In this document: piece after piece, positions 26,301 to 38,956 of the stretch
How the letters are laid out: each line of letters opens with the position of its first letter
Numbering within the stretch: the first letter of the stretch is position 1
NCBI RefSeq assembly: GCF_036884655.1
Contig: NC_088330.1
Span: 32,655,001-32,719,000, forward strand
DNA: 64,000 nucleotides
Source: Musa acuminata AAA Group
Lineage: Eukaryota; Streptophyta; Magnoliopsida; Zingiberales; Musaceae
Direction of reading: 5' to 3'
Notes under the pieces: model-generated
What the model was told of the DNA's origin: nothing
Databases searched by the model: none
The model's input: the letters and a program-made list of their open reading frames with translations, nothing else
Translations under genes and position numbers: made by a program

Positions 26301-27923
26301 TCTGGCAAACCTCAAAAGAGTTGGTTAAATAACCACCCATTGCAGCAAACTCCTTTTTGTAGACGGTCATAAGCAGATCAATTGCTCCCTGCATGTGATA
26401 GAGAAAGAAACGGCATCAACATGACACGAACATACAAAATAAAGAATTGTATAAAGCCAAATAGTGAAATGTTAGCAGAACAACAGAAGATTATAACCTT
26501 CAAATTGAGTAGCTTGTAAAGAAGCTTTAAGCATAAGCACAAATATATCAAAATGAAAAAGAGAAAGCATCGCCATATCGAACCTCCGAAATTTCTAGAG
26601 AAGGAACATGGGGAAGAAAGTCATTTCCAACAAACAAACATATGAAAACAAAATCATCAATCAAGCGCTCCAAGTCAATCTTCATTTTGGCACCAAATAT
26701 TTTCAGGTCATGTTGCAAGTAGTCTCTCAGTACCCATATATTGAGAAACTGCAAGAAAAATCAACTTTAAGCCACATATTCAGGAAATGCAACAACTGGA
26801 GCAAAAGCTAAATAGAACAATAACAAACAAAAGACTGAAATGAGTTATAGGGAACAGGATTTTAGATCTTACAGAGAACCTTTTTTGTCTTTGGTTCCTT
26901 GTTAAGGAACCAATTATTTCATAATAATACTTCTGTTCTATGTTAATTTCATGAAACAAGGCCCTAGCATGATATAGCTTGTATGGATGAGCTTCCAAGA
27001 TTTTTTTTGAAAATATTAACACACCACTAACACCATTTTCTTCCAAAAAAGAGAGAGTAGATGCATCTCATGCACATAACTATTAAGGTAGGTGCAATTA
27101 CAACATTCTAAAGATAAGTAACACAACTCCAAGCTAAAATGATCAGGCCATAAGCAACAAGCAACCCACATAAGCATTATTAGAATTTAGAAGTTCCTGA
27201 AGGACTTGAAGTCAGGTAAAATAGTAACCATTTGTGATTTTAAATATATGCATAAATTAAAACATCTACCTAGTATAACTGTTGAGAAAAACAATAACCA
27301 TCCATCGTAATGACATCGGTGGATTAGGTTCACATCAAATCCAAGCCCATCATGATTTGGTCAAAATTATAAATTATTTTATCTAATATGATCCAAAGGC
27401 CATAAAAAAGAGCTACTAACCAAGAAGCTGCCAAAATACTTATACATATACTAAGTTGGTAATGGAGATCTGAGACTGTATTCAGGTCAGTGTTTTTAAA
27501 AGCGTTAAGCGCCAAGGTCCCAAAACGCTCAAGGCTCTAAGCACCCGCCTGAGTGAAGCGAGACGCTCCAAAATATTAAAATATTAAAATATATATTATA
27601 ATTAATAAATATGATCACAAAAATAAAAATACCACATCAAGTTGAAATCACATGGCTCGGCTTGAAATATATACTATAAAAAATGGAGATCAACAAGGGA
27701 GCTATAGTACAGCAGATATGGGGTTTTTAGCTAGTTTGAAATGATTGTATTACCCGTAAGAGTAGAAGCAACAGTAGGTTTACCTAAACAGGTTGATTCC
27801 ATGTCAATGTACATAGTGTCATGTCCTAATTCGACGATTCAAAATCTTCCATATGACATTAGATCAACGAATCCATATATTAGTTGAGCCCCAATAGTAT
27901 TTGCACATTGATATTCAATTATC

Positions 27924-27995
<72 letters not shown>

Positions 27996-30900
27996 TATTC
28001 ATAATGATGTGATTCTTTGACCGCTACGCCTGAGTTGACTTGTAATTTGAGCTCAATCCCATTCGATAGGGCGATTCCTGGCCCAAATCTAGAAATGAGT
28101 GAGTCAACTGGCATCTTGACACAACGAAATTGAAACCAAGAGTGCTATTTATTATGATTTAATACTTAGCGTGCTACTTATTGCATTTATATTCACATCT
28201 GTCCATCAGGCATCACATCTTGGGCGTGAGAAAAGGTAGATCGTTAAAGAGAGAGAGATCATGTCCTCCAATGAAATCACATCTTCCAACAAGATCACGT
28301 CTTCTACCTCCAATCTGTCGTCGAGTACTAATCAATTCTCCACCACCGAGCACTGATCGTTTTTGTTGTATTCGCCTTCAAGTCAGTGCCCTCCTTCTCA
28401 CCTGGGCCCCTTTCTCTTCGAATCTTGTCCTTTCTCTTCCAATCTCTTGTGCTACATCACTTTCACTTGAGCGCTAACCAAAAGTGCCTAGCATTTGGGC
28501 TCAAACGAGAGCCCAGGCAACGCTTTAGTGAATCACGTAGCCTGGAGGTCGTGCGAGGCACTTGGGCCTCGCCTCGCCTTGCACGAGCGCTTAGGAGAGT
28601 GCCCGAGTGCCTATTAAAAACACTGATTTAGGTTAGATGCAATGATTGGATGATCCCATATGACCTGGACCTCATATTAATTGTCCAATTCAAATCATAT
28701 GTCACCATTTAGCATTCATCGATGGAAAACCATAGATCCATTTGTTGCATTCTAGAAGACATTCTACTATGAGTCACAGATCCTTTTTTTTTTTTTTGAT
28801 ATAATCAGAATGCCACATATGCCTTTCTTCAAAAGATTGTATGATATAGAAGTAAATAAGTTTATCAAGTCACAAACAACAAATACTTGCAACATCTCAA
28901 ATCCATAGAGTTATCACATTAATTGCCTCACATGGTCAGATGGGCAAAAGAAAGAAAAAAGCAAGAAGGAAAAGTGAATTGAGATACAAAAGCCTTGGAT
29001 TTCTTTGCCTCCCAACACACACACCACAAAATAAAAATAAATAAGTAAAAGCACACCCTCCTTTCTTCTCTTCACCATAGTTTTTATTATTTATTCTCCA
29101 TGATCCTTGTTGGTGATTTTCTATATCCATAACTCTTTTTCAACATCCTACTAGTCTTATTGGTTAAGCTCCTGATGAATTGCATAGAGGTAAAGGAAAC
29201 CTTATTAGTTGCAAGATACTGAATTGAAGGTGATTAAATCCAAATAGATTAACTCAACTCTGATTGACTGAAGCTCTGTGAAAAGCAGCCTACTGCACAG
29301 AAGTCCTATCAGTGCAAGGTCTAGGAAGAGTTCACGTGTGCAGCCTTACCACAAGAAAAAAGATTGTTTCCATGATCTGGCTGAAGCTTTTGGAAGCATA
29401 AAAAATTAATGACAGATCAATCAAACTGGAAGCATATAGGACAGATATAAAGCACGGTTAACAAATTAAAGCATCTCTGAAAGGAAGGAACAAGAAACAG
29501 TAGTGATGGTGGAGGTGGAGATAAATGGAAGTACGAAGAGAAAGAGAGAGTGAGAGTGAAAGAATGGTGCAAGAGTGAGGAGAAACAAGGAAATGACAGA
29601 ATAAAACTCTCAATATCTAAAAGACATTGTATGGCACGAACCTGGAACTTTTTTCTTGGCACCTCATGGTTAACTTCATGATTCCACACTTTCCCTTCTT
29701 TACTTGAAGACTTGTTTTTGTTTTCAAATTTTGAAGTTCTTTCGGTACGCCTTGCAACACGAACGTCCTACACAACAATTTAAATGTTCAACAGTTGACA
29801 AGAATTAACAAGTATAGAAGACATGCCAAAGCTTCCCGAATGCAAACCTCTCTTAGTATAGAAAAATGTATTTCATGTGTTGCTAGTGCAAGCATGATTA
29901 AGTCAGCATCCTAAAACCACAGAACATGTTAATCTAACCTTAGAAAGAGCAAATAAAACCAATAAATAACTGGTGAAAGAAACATGGAAAGAAAATCTAC
30001 CAAACCATACAAACAATGTCTTGCATTTGGGTCAAATCCAGGAAGGTTCCTCTGTGAGCGAATATATGATGCTATTTTGTGCTCGCCCTCACCCGGCACA
30101 CTAGCATCTGATAGAATGACCTATGGAAAAGGTCAGTATTCACACAGGTCTGTTGCACAAGCACATACAGTAACTGAGAAACAATTGTTAAAAATATACC
30201 TTAATACCTCGCCATCCAGGATCACTATTTATTCTTAAGCAAATGTAATACCGAAGGGCAGACGACAACAAAGCCATGAACTCAGTCCCAGGTGTGATGA
30301 CATTTGAATCCATTTTGTTGATTTCTTCTGGATTGCATAATTTCTCAGGCTGAGACTCGAAGTCATCTCTCAGCTTCTCTGCCTCTGCTGCCTAGAAAAT
30401 TGCTTTAATCAATAAAAACCGATATAGATAGACTTGGGAGCTTAGATGATACAACGTTCACAACTAACTCACTGCATCAGCTCTATCTTTAGCAGCCCTG
30501 AACCGCCTCGCTCGTTGCTGATTCATCTTCGCTCTGGGAGCTACTCCATCTAAGAAACCAGGACGACTAAAAATAACCACAAATACATAGCAAAAGAATA
30601 TCTAGGTTACTCCAAAATTGGAACCTTTGGGATCCCAACTCACCGATTGCCATGTACAGGAGCTTCCGAGGACGAACCAAGGAGAAAAGGTGATCAATGT
30701 ACACGAACACTGCCTTGTAAACCTCGTCATACGACTTGGGAGGAGGCTAAAATGTCCGAAAATGTAAAAAAGTAATCAACTTCATTAAGATTCAAGAAAC
30801 CCAAGACAAGACAAAGATACTATACCCGATCTTCTGGATGGAAGCAAGGGTGGACGATGCCGTTCATATCAAGATAGAGGTTGTCGAACTCGACGCCGTT

Positions 30901-31029
30901 AGGGTTCGGCCTGCTCGAGTCGATTGGAACCTGGACGCCATTGACGACCACGGGAGCTTCTTCGCGGACCTGCACCACCGAGAGGGGGTACCGATCGACC
31001 AGCCACCGGTAGAAAGCGGGAATTCCCAT
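14356..31029 (-). CDS. XRN: 5'-3' exoribonuclease of the XRN family, 23 coding exons, 864 residues
   Basis: Exons, in transcript order: 31029-30826, 30746-30644, 30549-30473, 30391-30200, 30120-30001, 29910-29848, 29767-29642, 26748-26584, 26388-26311, 26029-25952, 24515-24453, 24298-24229, 24091-23982, 23627-23557, 22892-22764, 22676-22600, 22521-22481, 18909-18835, 18724-18567, 15319-15215, 15039-14964, 14890-14811, 14689-14356. All junctions are GT-AG and phases agree throughout (2595 bases). Catalytic acids are present: D54 (LYLDMNG), D103 ([10 protein letters not shown]), E203 and E205 (VPGEGEHK), D233 and D235 (DADLIML), D338 (FVGNDFLPH). Later XRN blocks are also intact: [51 protein letters not shown] enzymes degrade RNA with a 5' monophosphate. 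The CCHC knuckle of plant XRN2/3/4, expected near residue 255, is absent. The tail is very basic and carries two GKRK-type clusters, suggesting a nuclear protein. The length is shorter than the usual 950-1020. Confidence 0.93.
16446..17338. mobile_element. Non-autonomous hAT-type element with perfect 8-bp target duplication
   Basis: This 893-bp element begins CAGTGATTTAAAAAGCGCT and ends with the inverted copy, AGCGCCTTTTTAAATCACTG. The inverted repeats match over about 19 of 20 positions. ATTGGGAG is found directly on both sides (16438-16445 and 17339-17346), an exact 8-bp duplication. CAGTG ends and an 8-bp duplication are hallmarks of the hAT superfamily. It has no transposase: the left part is GC-rich then AT-rich, and the right part (16740-17090) is a run of imperfect GCAGCGGGAG-like units that gives long meaningless Ser/Pro/Leu open frames. 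It lies in an intron of the XRN gene. Confidence 0.88.
17381..17683. repeat. Polypurine tandem repeat, about 100 bp x 3
   Basis: Three nearly identical units start at about 17381, 17484 and 17584 (spacings 103 and 100), each containing GGGGGCAACCGCAGAGGACG and ending in GAAGGAGAAGAG-like sequence. The plus strand is almost pure purine. The minus strand gives Ser/Pro/Leu-rich open frames (for example 17358-17921) that are by-products of the repeat. Confidence 0.9.
18910..22480. other. Intron 17 of the XRN gene
   Basis: A 3.6-kb intron between exon 17 (ending 22481) and exon 18 (starting 18909). It is AT-rich throughout. Short open frames on both strands (for example 20249-20455, 20800-21006, 20960-21160) have no recognisable product. 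I see no clear mobile element. Confidence 0.7.
24516..25951. other. Intron 10 of the XRN gene
   Basis: A 1.4-kb intron between exon 10 (ending 25952) and exon 11 (starting 24515). A patch with GC-balanced sequence at about 25340-25720 stands out a little, but I cannot assign it. No gene is recognised. Confidence 0.6.
27488..28625. mobile_element. Second hAT-type element, in intron 7 of the XRN gene
   Basis: This 1138-bp element starts CAGTGTTTTTAAAAGCG and ends with TATTAAAAACACTG, the inverted counterpart. The flanks are ATTCAGGT (27480-27487) and ATTTAGGT (28626-28633), an 8-bp target duplication with one mismatch. Its left end (GCGCCAAGGTCCCAAAACGC, then an AT-rich stretch) and right end (GCCTCGCCTCGCC) match the design of the element at 16446, so both belong to one family. 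No transposase is present. It contains a long TA microsatellite. The intron spans 26749-29641. Confidence 0.82.
27929..27994. repeat. (TA)33 microsatellite
   Basis: An uninterrupted run of 33 TA units inside the hAT-type element in XRN intron 7. Runs of this length are usually very polymorphic and prone to assembly error. Confidence 0.95.
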
Positions 31030-31067
31030 CCGTATCGATGCCGATTTCCCGAGTTCTCGAGAGGCGC

Positions 31068-31090
31068 TAGGGTTTGGGTTTAGGGTTTAG
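31068..31090 (-). promoter_or_regulatory. Telo-box cluster in the XRN leader
   Basis: Read on the minus strand this gives CTAAACCCTAAACCC followed by AAACCCTA: two full telo-box motifs (AAACCCTA) and a partial one. It lies 39-61 bases upstream of the XRN start codon, at or just after the expected transcription start. Telo boxes near the start site are common in plant genes for translation and RNA processing; the regulatory role here is inferred. Confidence 0.6.
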
Positions 31091-31117
31091 AGTCACCGAT
31101 TGGGAGAGACAACATAC

Positions 31118-31125
31118 TATATATA
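31118..31125 (-). promoter_or_regulatory. TATA box of the XRN gene
   Basis: The minus strand reads TATATATA, about 89 bases upstream of the ATG at 31029. This would put the transcription start near 31090, next to the telo-box cluster. Confidence 0.6.
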
Positions 31126-31660
31126 CGAGCCTCTGGAAGAGGAGATACGGTCAGGGCGGTGACGGGAACTCACCGTTCCGTCGTATGCAAGAAGAATCAG
31201 GGCCGCTTCTTTGGGCCAATCATGATTTAACGCGTGTGCCATCGGCCCCACCGCGACCGAATGTTAATGAATGATACCAAGAGCCTCTCTGATCTGTAAT
31301 TTATCTTTAGATTTCGTTGGGTTTCTTGAGAGTAAAACAACGTTTCTTTCTGATTCAAACGATATTTTGAAGCCTGTAATTGACAAAAGCAAGGATTAAG
31401 GCGATAATTTCAAAATTGAAAGGTTAAATGAGGAAAATACGGTCATTTGATGGTTTATTTAAGCCTTTATTCCAACCTTACGATTGTCAATTTGATGAAC
31501 ACACGATGAACCTAAAAGCAATAGGTAATCGAAAATATGTATTTTGTTTTGATGTTTCTAAGCCTAAATCAAATAATTCATATTTTCCAAAAAAAGAAGG
31601 AAGAAGAAATAGATGGTTTGAAAATTTCATATGCACCTTATTCATGTATAAATATTTGTG

Positions 31661-31876
31661 TACATATATACATACATACATATATATGTATACTTTTTAT
31701 GTATATACATATAAATATATATATATGTATGTATGTATGTATATATATATATACAAACATATATATATATATGTATATATATGTGTACACATATATATAT
31801 ATATATATATGTATGTATATATATACATACATATATATATATACATATATATATATACATATATATATATATACAC
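31661..31876. repeat. Compound TATATACA/TATG microsatellite
   Basis: About 215 bases of alternating TA, TATG and TACA units. It yields overlapping Tyr/Ile-rich open frames on both strands (such as 31428-31937 and 31642-31860) that are not genes. Confidence 0.92.
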
Positions 31877-33500
31877 TACAAATTATAATGATGAATATTT
31901 TATTTCCAAACTTATAAGCATGGTTATCAGAATCTGATCATACATGGACTTAATTAAATTTTGGATTATGTCAGTGGAATCAATTTCAATCGATCATATC
32001 ACATGCTATTTAAATTTGTAGGATTTATATATAATCGTATATTATGTTAAAAATATAAAGTATATGAAAATAACTGATATTTTTTATAAAAAAACAAAAT
32101 GTAGGGAAGAAGCAACAATCTAAGAGGATGAGATTATGCCAATTTTATGAGATTTTTATTATTTCTCATTATATTAAAAAACTAAGGTAATTATGAAATT
32201 TGTAAGTGTCTTCGAGAATGATTTTTTTAATTTGTGGATCCAATTAGTTGAGAATCTTGTTCTAAATTTTTTTTTGCCCGATTTGATATACATAAGATCA
32301 CATGTGCGTATTGGAATATCCTAGTCATCCCCACACCAACACACAGCTTTCATATCATAAATATTTTCTTTATTCATAAAAATATTTTAAATTATATTTA
32401 TATTATTATGTTAATGTTATAGTCATCAAAGTAGTTTAGATAAAGAACTTATAAATTTATATTCAAGAATTAATTTTATATGATATTAAAAAATAATAGT
32501 CATAATGACACATAATTATGAAATGTATATAATTCTAAGGAAAAAATCAAACTCCAATAATTATATGTTGAGTAGGATAATATTGTTTTAGATATTCTTG
32601 TAGTTTTGAATTATATATCAAAAGATTACTGTATTATTTAAGATATTATTCATTCATAAATAATCTTCAATAACCACTGGATATTTATCTATAGTTCATC
32701 ATAAATATTAATGTTGTTTTATATTTTACAGTGATCCTTTCCTTCGATACACTCTCGTATTTTTAGTGTTTCTATACACTCTAGCTCAAATTATCAAAAT
32801 AGTTAAAGCATAAATAGTTTATACTAATTGTATTACATCCTAACGTAATATTGCTTTTTGGAAAATCCATCGATTTGGTCGATAAAAACACTTTAAAACA
32901 AATGAATGAAATAAATATTTAGGAATAATTTAATAAGCTTAATGTTTGTAATAATAATAATTATAAATAACATTAATTTTTCATTATCGTATGTAACTAG
33001 TGCATAGAAATATTTGAGGATCATAGAAAATATATTTAAATATATCGATAAGTCATTGACTAATACATTAATAAAACAAATTGACTATAATTAGTAATAA
33101 TGACACTCGAGGGACTCACTATGACATCCTCAATTTGGTCTACAAGACTACAAAGTTTAAAATATAAGGTATAAATGTGAATAAATCTTTCCTCGTATAG
33201 TGTATTCTTAATTCTCTTTCTCCTTAGTTTGATCAATTTAAGATTTAGTATAATATAAATAATGATAAATTGACTTAAGTGAGTTGACTAATATATATGT
33301 TTGGAATGAATTAATATTAAGACAGGAAAGATCTCGTAATATTTTAATTATTACTCAAGAGTACGAAAAAATCAGGTTGAAACATCATCAATCAAATAAA
33401 TTTATATTTCTTTTATGGCAATAAAAAGACATATAAAAATTTATTACATTAAATATAAGACTTGGTTCGAAAAATAAAATAAACTCGAATATTATAGATG
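31877..33500. other. AT-rich intergenic stretch
   Basis: Very AT-rich DNA between the XRN promoter region and the copia relic. No open frame, motif or repeat end could be recognised. The 5' LTR of the downstream copia relic may lie in its right half, but I could not find it. Confidence 0.5.
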
Positions 33501-36300
33501 TTCCTTCTAATACTTGTTGTATTGATTTTAGTACTTCAACACTCATGTTACCAATAATATGCAGAGATTTTTTTCAACCCGAAAATCAAAAGAACATGAA
33601 GATTCGTCGTTATAAGGAATTATCTTAAACTGGAAGTGATAATAATGAGAACTTATCGCCTACAGTTAAAGACGGATCATGTGATGGACCTTATAGATAC
33701 ATATTATTTTTTACTATTTCTAAAAATTTAGTTTTTCTATCTGATGAATTATGATATTATCTCTTTTTATAATGGTAAACTTAGTATATTTTATGATTTA
33801 ATAAAAGTTTCTTATGAAATTTTGTATGATGATTTATATAAAATTATTTAGAATCTTGAGTTTACAAAGACATTGGTAGATTTATAATTAAATATTAATT
33901 TAAAATATAGTTTCAATAATGAGAAATCTTTTAATTATAATATAATTATTCGAGACATATTTTTAAGGATAGAATTGAAAGATTAGTGAGGATAATATCT
34001 TGATAAATTTATATTTTATTAATTTTAATATTTACATATATTGTATTAAGGTACAGTAAGCAAAGCATATAAAGTAAAACATCACAATAAGTAAAAAAAT
34101 CCTTAAGATTATTCATATTGATATCTACGAATCACTTCATATTCTTTATTATATCATAGAGAGATATTTCATTATATTTGTATATGACCTGTGAAGATAT
34201 AATTGTATGTCTAATACATGAAAAGTCTAAAACTAATTATACTCTTAAGGTGTATCTAGATGAAGTTGAGAGATAATTAGATAGAAAATTAAAATTGCTA
34301 TATCTAACACGGGTGATGAATTTTGGGATAGACATGATATAATCAAAATCTTGATTTTTTTATTATATTCATATAAAAATAAGATATTTGTGCTCAATAT
34401 GTCTTACAAGGTGTTTCAAAATAAATTGATATTATTGAAAGATAAAATAGTTTGTTTATAGATATGATTATGAGTATGATGAATTATTTTACTATACGTG
34501 AATCGATGTGGGGTGAAGCTCTTAAGATAGTTATATATGTCTTAAATAAGGTTCCTAAAATGTCGGTTTCATCAACTCTATTTGAGTTATGGACCGGTAG
34601 AAAACTTGGTTTGAAATGTCTACATCCTTCACGTTATCCTATAACGATAAGAGTCTTTACTCTATTTGAAAAAAATAGTTTTAAGAGCTATTTCTAGGTA
34701 TTTTAATGGTTATCCTATTTGAATATAAATTTTATTATCATAATTATAATACGAGAATAAAATCTAATAATATAGTATTCTTAAAAATAATAAAATAAAT
34801 GAGAATAAAAAATCTTGAAAGATAAATTTTAATATAAAAGAGATATAAGTTGATGATCATTTATTATTTTCCATTAAGAGATTGTTGTTATTTAAATTAT
34901 TAAAAAATTAATTAGGGTAAATAGTAAAATAATATTGATAAATTCTCATGTGATATTAATGTCACATTTAATGATCTTATAGAATAAAGAAGTTTTAAAC
35001 GAATCTCAAAAGGAAAGATAACTTATTATTTATGATAATTATGTGGTATATTATTATGACACAAGAATCAAATGATCCTTTATTGTTTTTATAAATTATA
35101 AAAAGTAGTGATTTAAAAAATAAAATGATGCAATAAAAGAAAAGTTAAAATCAATATATCATAAAACTTTTTATGAACTCATTGAATTATCCAATAATTA
35201 TAAAAGAGTTGATTGTAAAACGTGACTCAATGGGTAATATCGAGTAATATAAAAGTAGACTTGAATTGTCTACTTTAAAATTATAAAGCAATCTGCATTA
35301 GAAGTTGAATTTATAAAATATTTTGATATGACAAATCAAACTTTATGACTATGAAATATTATCTTAGAATCTGGTGTAGTCAACTTAATTGCTAGGCTGC
35401 TAAAGATATTTTATGATAGCATCATAGTAGTTTTTTTCACTAAGAATGATAAGTATTTTAGTGGTTCTAAGCAAATCGAGATAAAGTACCTGATGGTTAG
35501 AAAAAGAGTCTAAAAAAACAAGTATCAATAATAAGGGACTTAAGCACCACCTTGATGATTGTCGATCCATTTATCAAAGCTTTACAGTCTAAAATATTTA
35601 ATGAATATATTATAGGTATTGTGAGGAAACCATAAAAGATATAGTGATGTATGTTTAGATGAATACTATCATTGATATTTTTATTTAATTAAAATGATTT
35701 ATTTATGCTATTTTCTTTACATTTATGTTTTTATATATTATAGTTAAATATGATAATAAAATTATCTCGATAAAATAAATTAAAAGGATATTATGGACTA
35801 CATAAAAAAAGATTAACATATGTTATGATATATGGTCGAACTTATTATTATACTTATTGGATTTATTGATCTATTTTAAAATTCATAGGCATATATAAAA
35901 TATTTTTTATATTTTAAAATCAAATTAGATAAAAATATTTTTTAAATAAAATTTTATCTTATTTTATTTTAATTTTTAATTTTTTTACATCTTACCAATT
36001 AATGAATCAAGTGGAATAATATTAGATTATATGACCCTGTCTAATTTTGATTTCAGTCTCTTAGGAGATGACCTCGGAGGAACTCTCCTAATTATTATCT
36101 TAGACTCTTTATTCATGTTTATAAAATGATAGGATCTCCTAGAGATGAAGCAATATTATTGGGATTATAAATATATTCTCAATCTATCTTAGTCTTTATT
36201 TGATCGCTCATAGTTGTCCTTATTGTTATAACCTTCGGATTTGATATTGTTATAAATCAATATTGTTATAACCTTCAGATTTGATAATAGTGCATATGTA
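33501..36300 (+). mobile_element. Degenerate Ty1/copia retrotransposon
   Basis: At 34452-34697 the plus strand encodes an integrase segment typical of copia elements (MWGEALKIVIYVLNKVP, then STLFELWTGRK). At about 35420-35500 it reads FFTKNDKYFSGSKQIEIKYL, then a decayed tail ending at about 35630, as in the RNase H domain. The order integrase then RNase H fits Ty1/copia. Stops interrupt everything else. A likely 3' LTR region lies at about 35640-36300, including a 26-bp sequence repeated 40 bp apart (36221-36246 and 36261-36286, one mismatch). Outer limits are estimates. Confidence 0.75.
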
Positions 36301-38956
36301 GATCAAATTTTTTTTTAAATAACATAAAAACATATGCATCATAAATTAAATATATTATTATTTAATTTTAATTTTTGATATTAAATTTTTATATAATAAT
36401 ATAAATTATATTTTTTTATGCTTACACATAAGTATTAAAAAAAAAAAAAACAGTTGTACATGAAAGTATGTAATTTCATGCTTTCATGCTCGTGTAGCAG
36501 ACATGTAATTTATCGACGGGTGTGTCGATTTGTATCGTTTATATACGAAAAATCAAACGCTTGACACATGTGAGCGTGTCAATACTGTCACCACGAATTG
36601 CCGACCTAAATAGCTTCGTCATGCATACGGATAAAATATCGTGGAGTCGTTGAGACAACACGTCTATCCATGGCATGTGTTCCGGACATGGGATGTCACA
36701 CTCAACTTCAAAGCGTGAAGGGCGAGTGGATGAAGCCCTGATCTTCTCGAAGACATGGCGGAAGAGGAATGTAGTGACCGTATCACCTTGGAAATGTCAC
36801 AGACATCGAGTCGCAGATGGAACGTCGAGCGAACAGACGAAAATATCTGTAGGTGCGGTGTTGAAGCGTGGCACAATGTTGGCCGCGATATGATAGAGCA
36901 ACTATGAACATGACGGAACGGACTCTGTTGACCCGCCACCGCCTCATGGTTGCACCCCGACACATTCCCACCCAAGCCTTTCAACCATCACCGCCCAGTT
37001 TACACACCACCGGTGCCGGCTTACGAGCCCCCGTCCTGGCACAGTGTGATAACAACTGTTCTTAGGATCTATCTGAAGTTTTTGTAGAGAGTCGTTCCTC
37101 TTCTACTGCTATGCGTGTACTATATGGGGGATAGCAGGCTGCTCCTGCACATCTGGATCGTCGTTGTTCATCAATTTGAATAATTGAAGTACCACTAGGC
37201 TTTATGCTTGTACTTCTGCTGATGTTAACGATGCATACAGCATCGTATATAATTTGAGGGATGTCTCGTACAAGAATTTATGGCAGCTGTGCTCCGTTCT
37301 TTCTCTTTTCATCACAACTCACCAGCGTGCGCTTGAGCATAGTTAGTGCGAAGAAGAAGAGGAGCGGTCCCCGTTTGTGCTCCTACGGAAAGAAGAGGAG
37401 GCGAGGCACAAAGGTATTGCGTTATGTAACCAAGTCAAGCTACGTAGTTTTCTCGAGTGTTCACGTTGCACCATAAAAGAGAATCACTGCACGAATTTGC
37501 ACATCCTCAGTAAAATGCTTTGCTTCAGCTTGTTAGATCCGTGATTGACATGCCTTCTACGTAGAAAGGTTGTGCAATACGACACGATGCTGTGTTGGTT
37601 TAGATAATCGATGGTAATATCTCAATAAGTTCGACTCGATCCCGGGGTGACTCGAGTGCCTGCCTAATAGTTGACCGATAAGAGGATAAGAACCAAGTGG
37701 GATGCGCGATTATATTAACTTTTATAGTAGATTGAGTCTAAAAAATATTTTATTTCAAGTAAGATGTTAGTGTTGGACTTTAGTAATCATTATATCTTCC
37801 GATCTAATCATGTTATTTGACCTCATATTTTATATTTATTCCAGTGATCGGTTTGCCACTTTTCTATTTGGAGAATGTGATTCGGTGCTCCATCAAGCAC
37901 AAGAAAAATGTTCTTCCATCTCTGCAACAATCGGCATATTTAATTTGCTCCTCTGTTCTTCTGTGGATGTTTTTAGAATATTGGTGACTTCTTTTGATTC
38001 TTTCTTTCCTTTTCCTTATCCATTTTTTTACTTGGTGGAGACGGAAGTCATAATTAAATTAGTCTTTTTAACTCAATATTAACTAATATTTATTTGGGTG
38101 ATTGGCCTCACTGTTACTTTATATTTGGTGTTAATATATTATTTTTTAATTACACAAACAAGTAAAAGGGAAATATTGACGTGTGTTTCTTTCACATATT
38201 CGATATTTTTCTCGATATTTTTAACTCAAATAAACCCTTGACACACCAACTGTTATAATGTTCCCTGTCAAGAGCATTTTTGAATGCTCGGATTAGCTTT
38301 TCCCCTAACGCTACCAAAAACATGTTTTGTATCAGACCCGATCGGTGAATTAATGCGTCACCGTCACGCAACACGGCATCACCGATCTTTGATCTCCTCG
38401 AGGATACGCAGCTTTAAAAGCTTTATTTTAGAGACGTCGCAATCAAAAATACAAATTACAGTAAAAAGGATCATTAATCTTTAGATTTTTCTTTTGGTGA
38501 AAAAAACCTTCTCCCCTCAATAGCCCCAAAAACACAACAGATGAAGCCCGTAAATGATCAATAGCAACCGTGGTGGAAAATCTTATCGTACAAATGCAAT
38601 CGGAATTGTCAACTGGGAAAATAATAATAGTTCAGATTGAAATTTCTTCCCGTGTCGAGTTTCAGTACAACACAACAGAATTGGGTTTAGTGTGTCTCCG
38701 CTTTATTTCGTAGTGTGAAATCTTAAGGTAAGACTAATAAGGTAATGCCACTAAAAAAATGCAAGATATTAATCGAGATACAAGAATAATTAATTAATTA
38801 ATTAATATACAAGAAGTTAAAATCACACACGGCTCGTGCGTAACAGAGCTTGCAGACCACCAATACTAAATCATAATTATATCAGGAAGAGAACCACCGC
38901 CGTGGCAGAAATCGATCGGTGATAAGAGGGTGAAGCATCGGCAAGAGACTCGAGAA
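36301..38956. other. Intergenic with a GC-balanced island, no gene recognised
   Basis: Bases 36500-37480 are clearly richer in GC than their surroundings and carry several short open frames on both strands (36664-36984 minus, 36675-36893 plus, 37261-37476 plus), but none resembles a known protein. The remainder is AT-rich and includes a short TTAA-type repeat near 38788-38812. Confidence 0.45.

Noticed and set aside
31428..31937. 169-codon Tyr/Ile-rich frame
   Set aside because: Translation of a TA-rich microsatellite, open in several frames on both strands.
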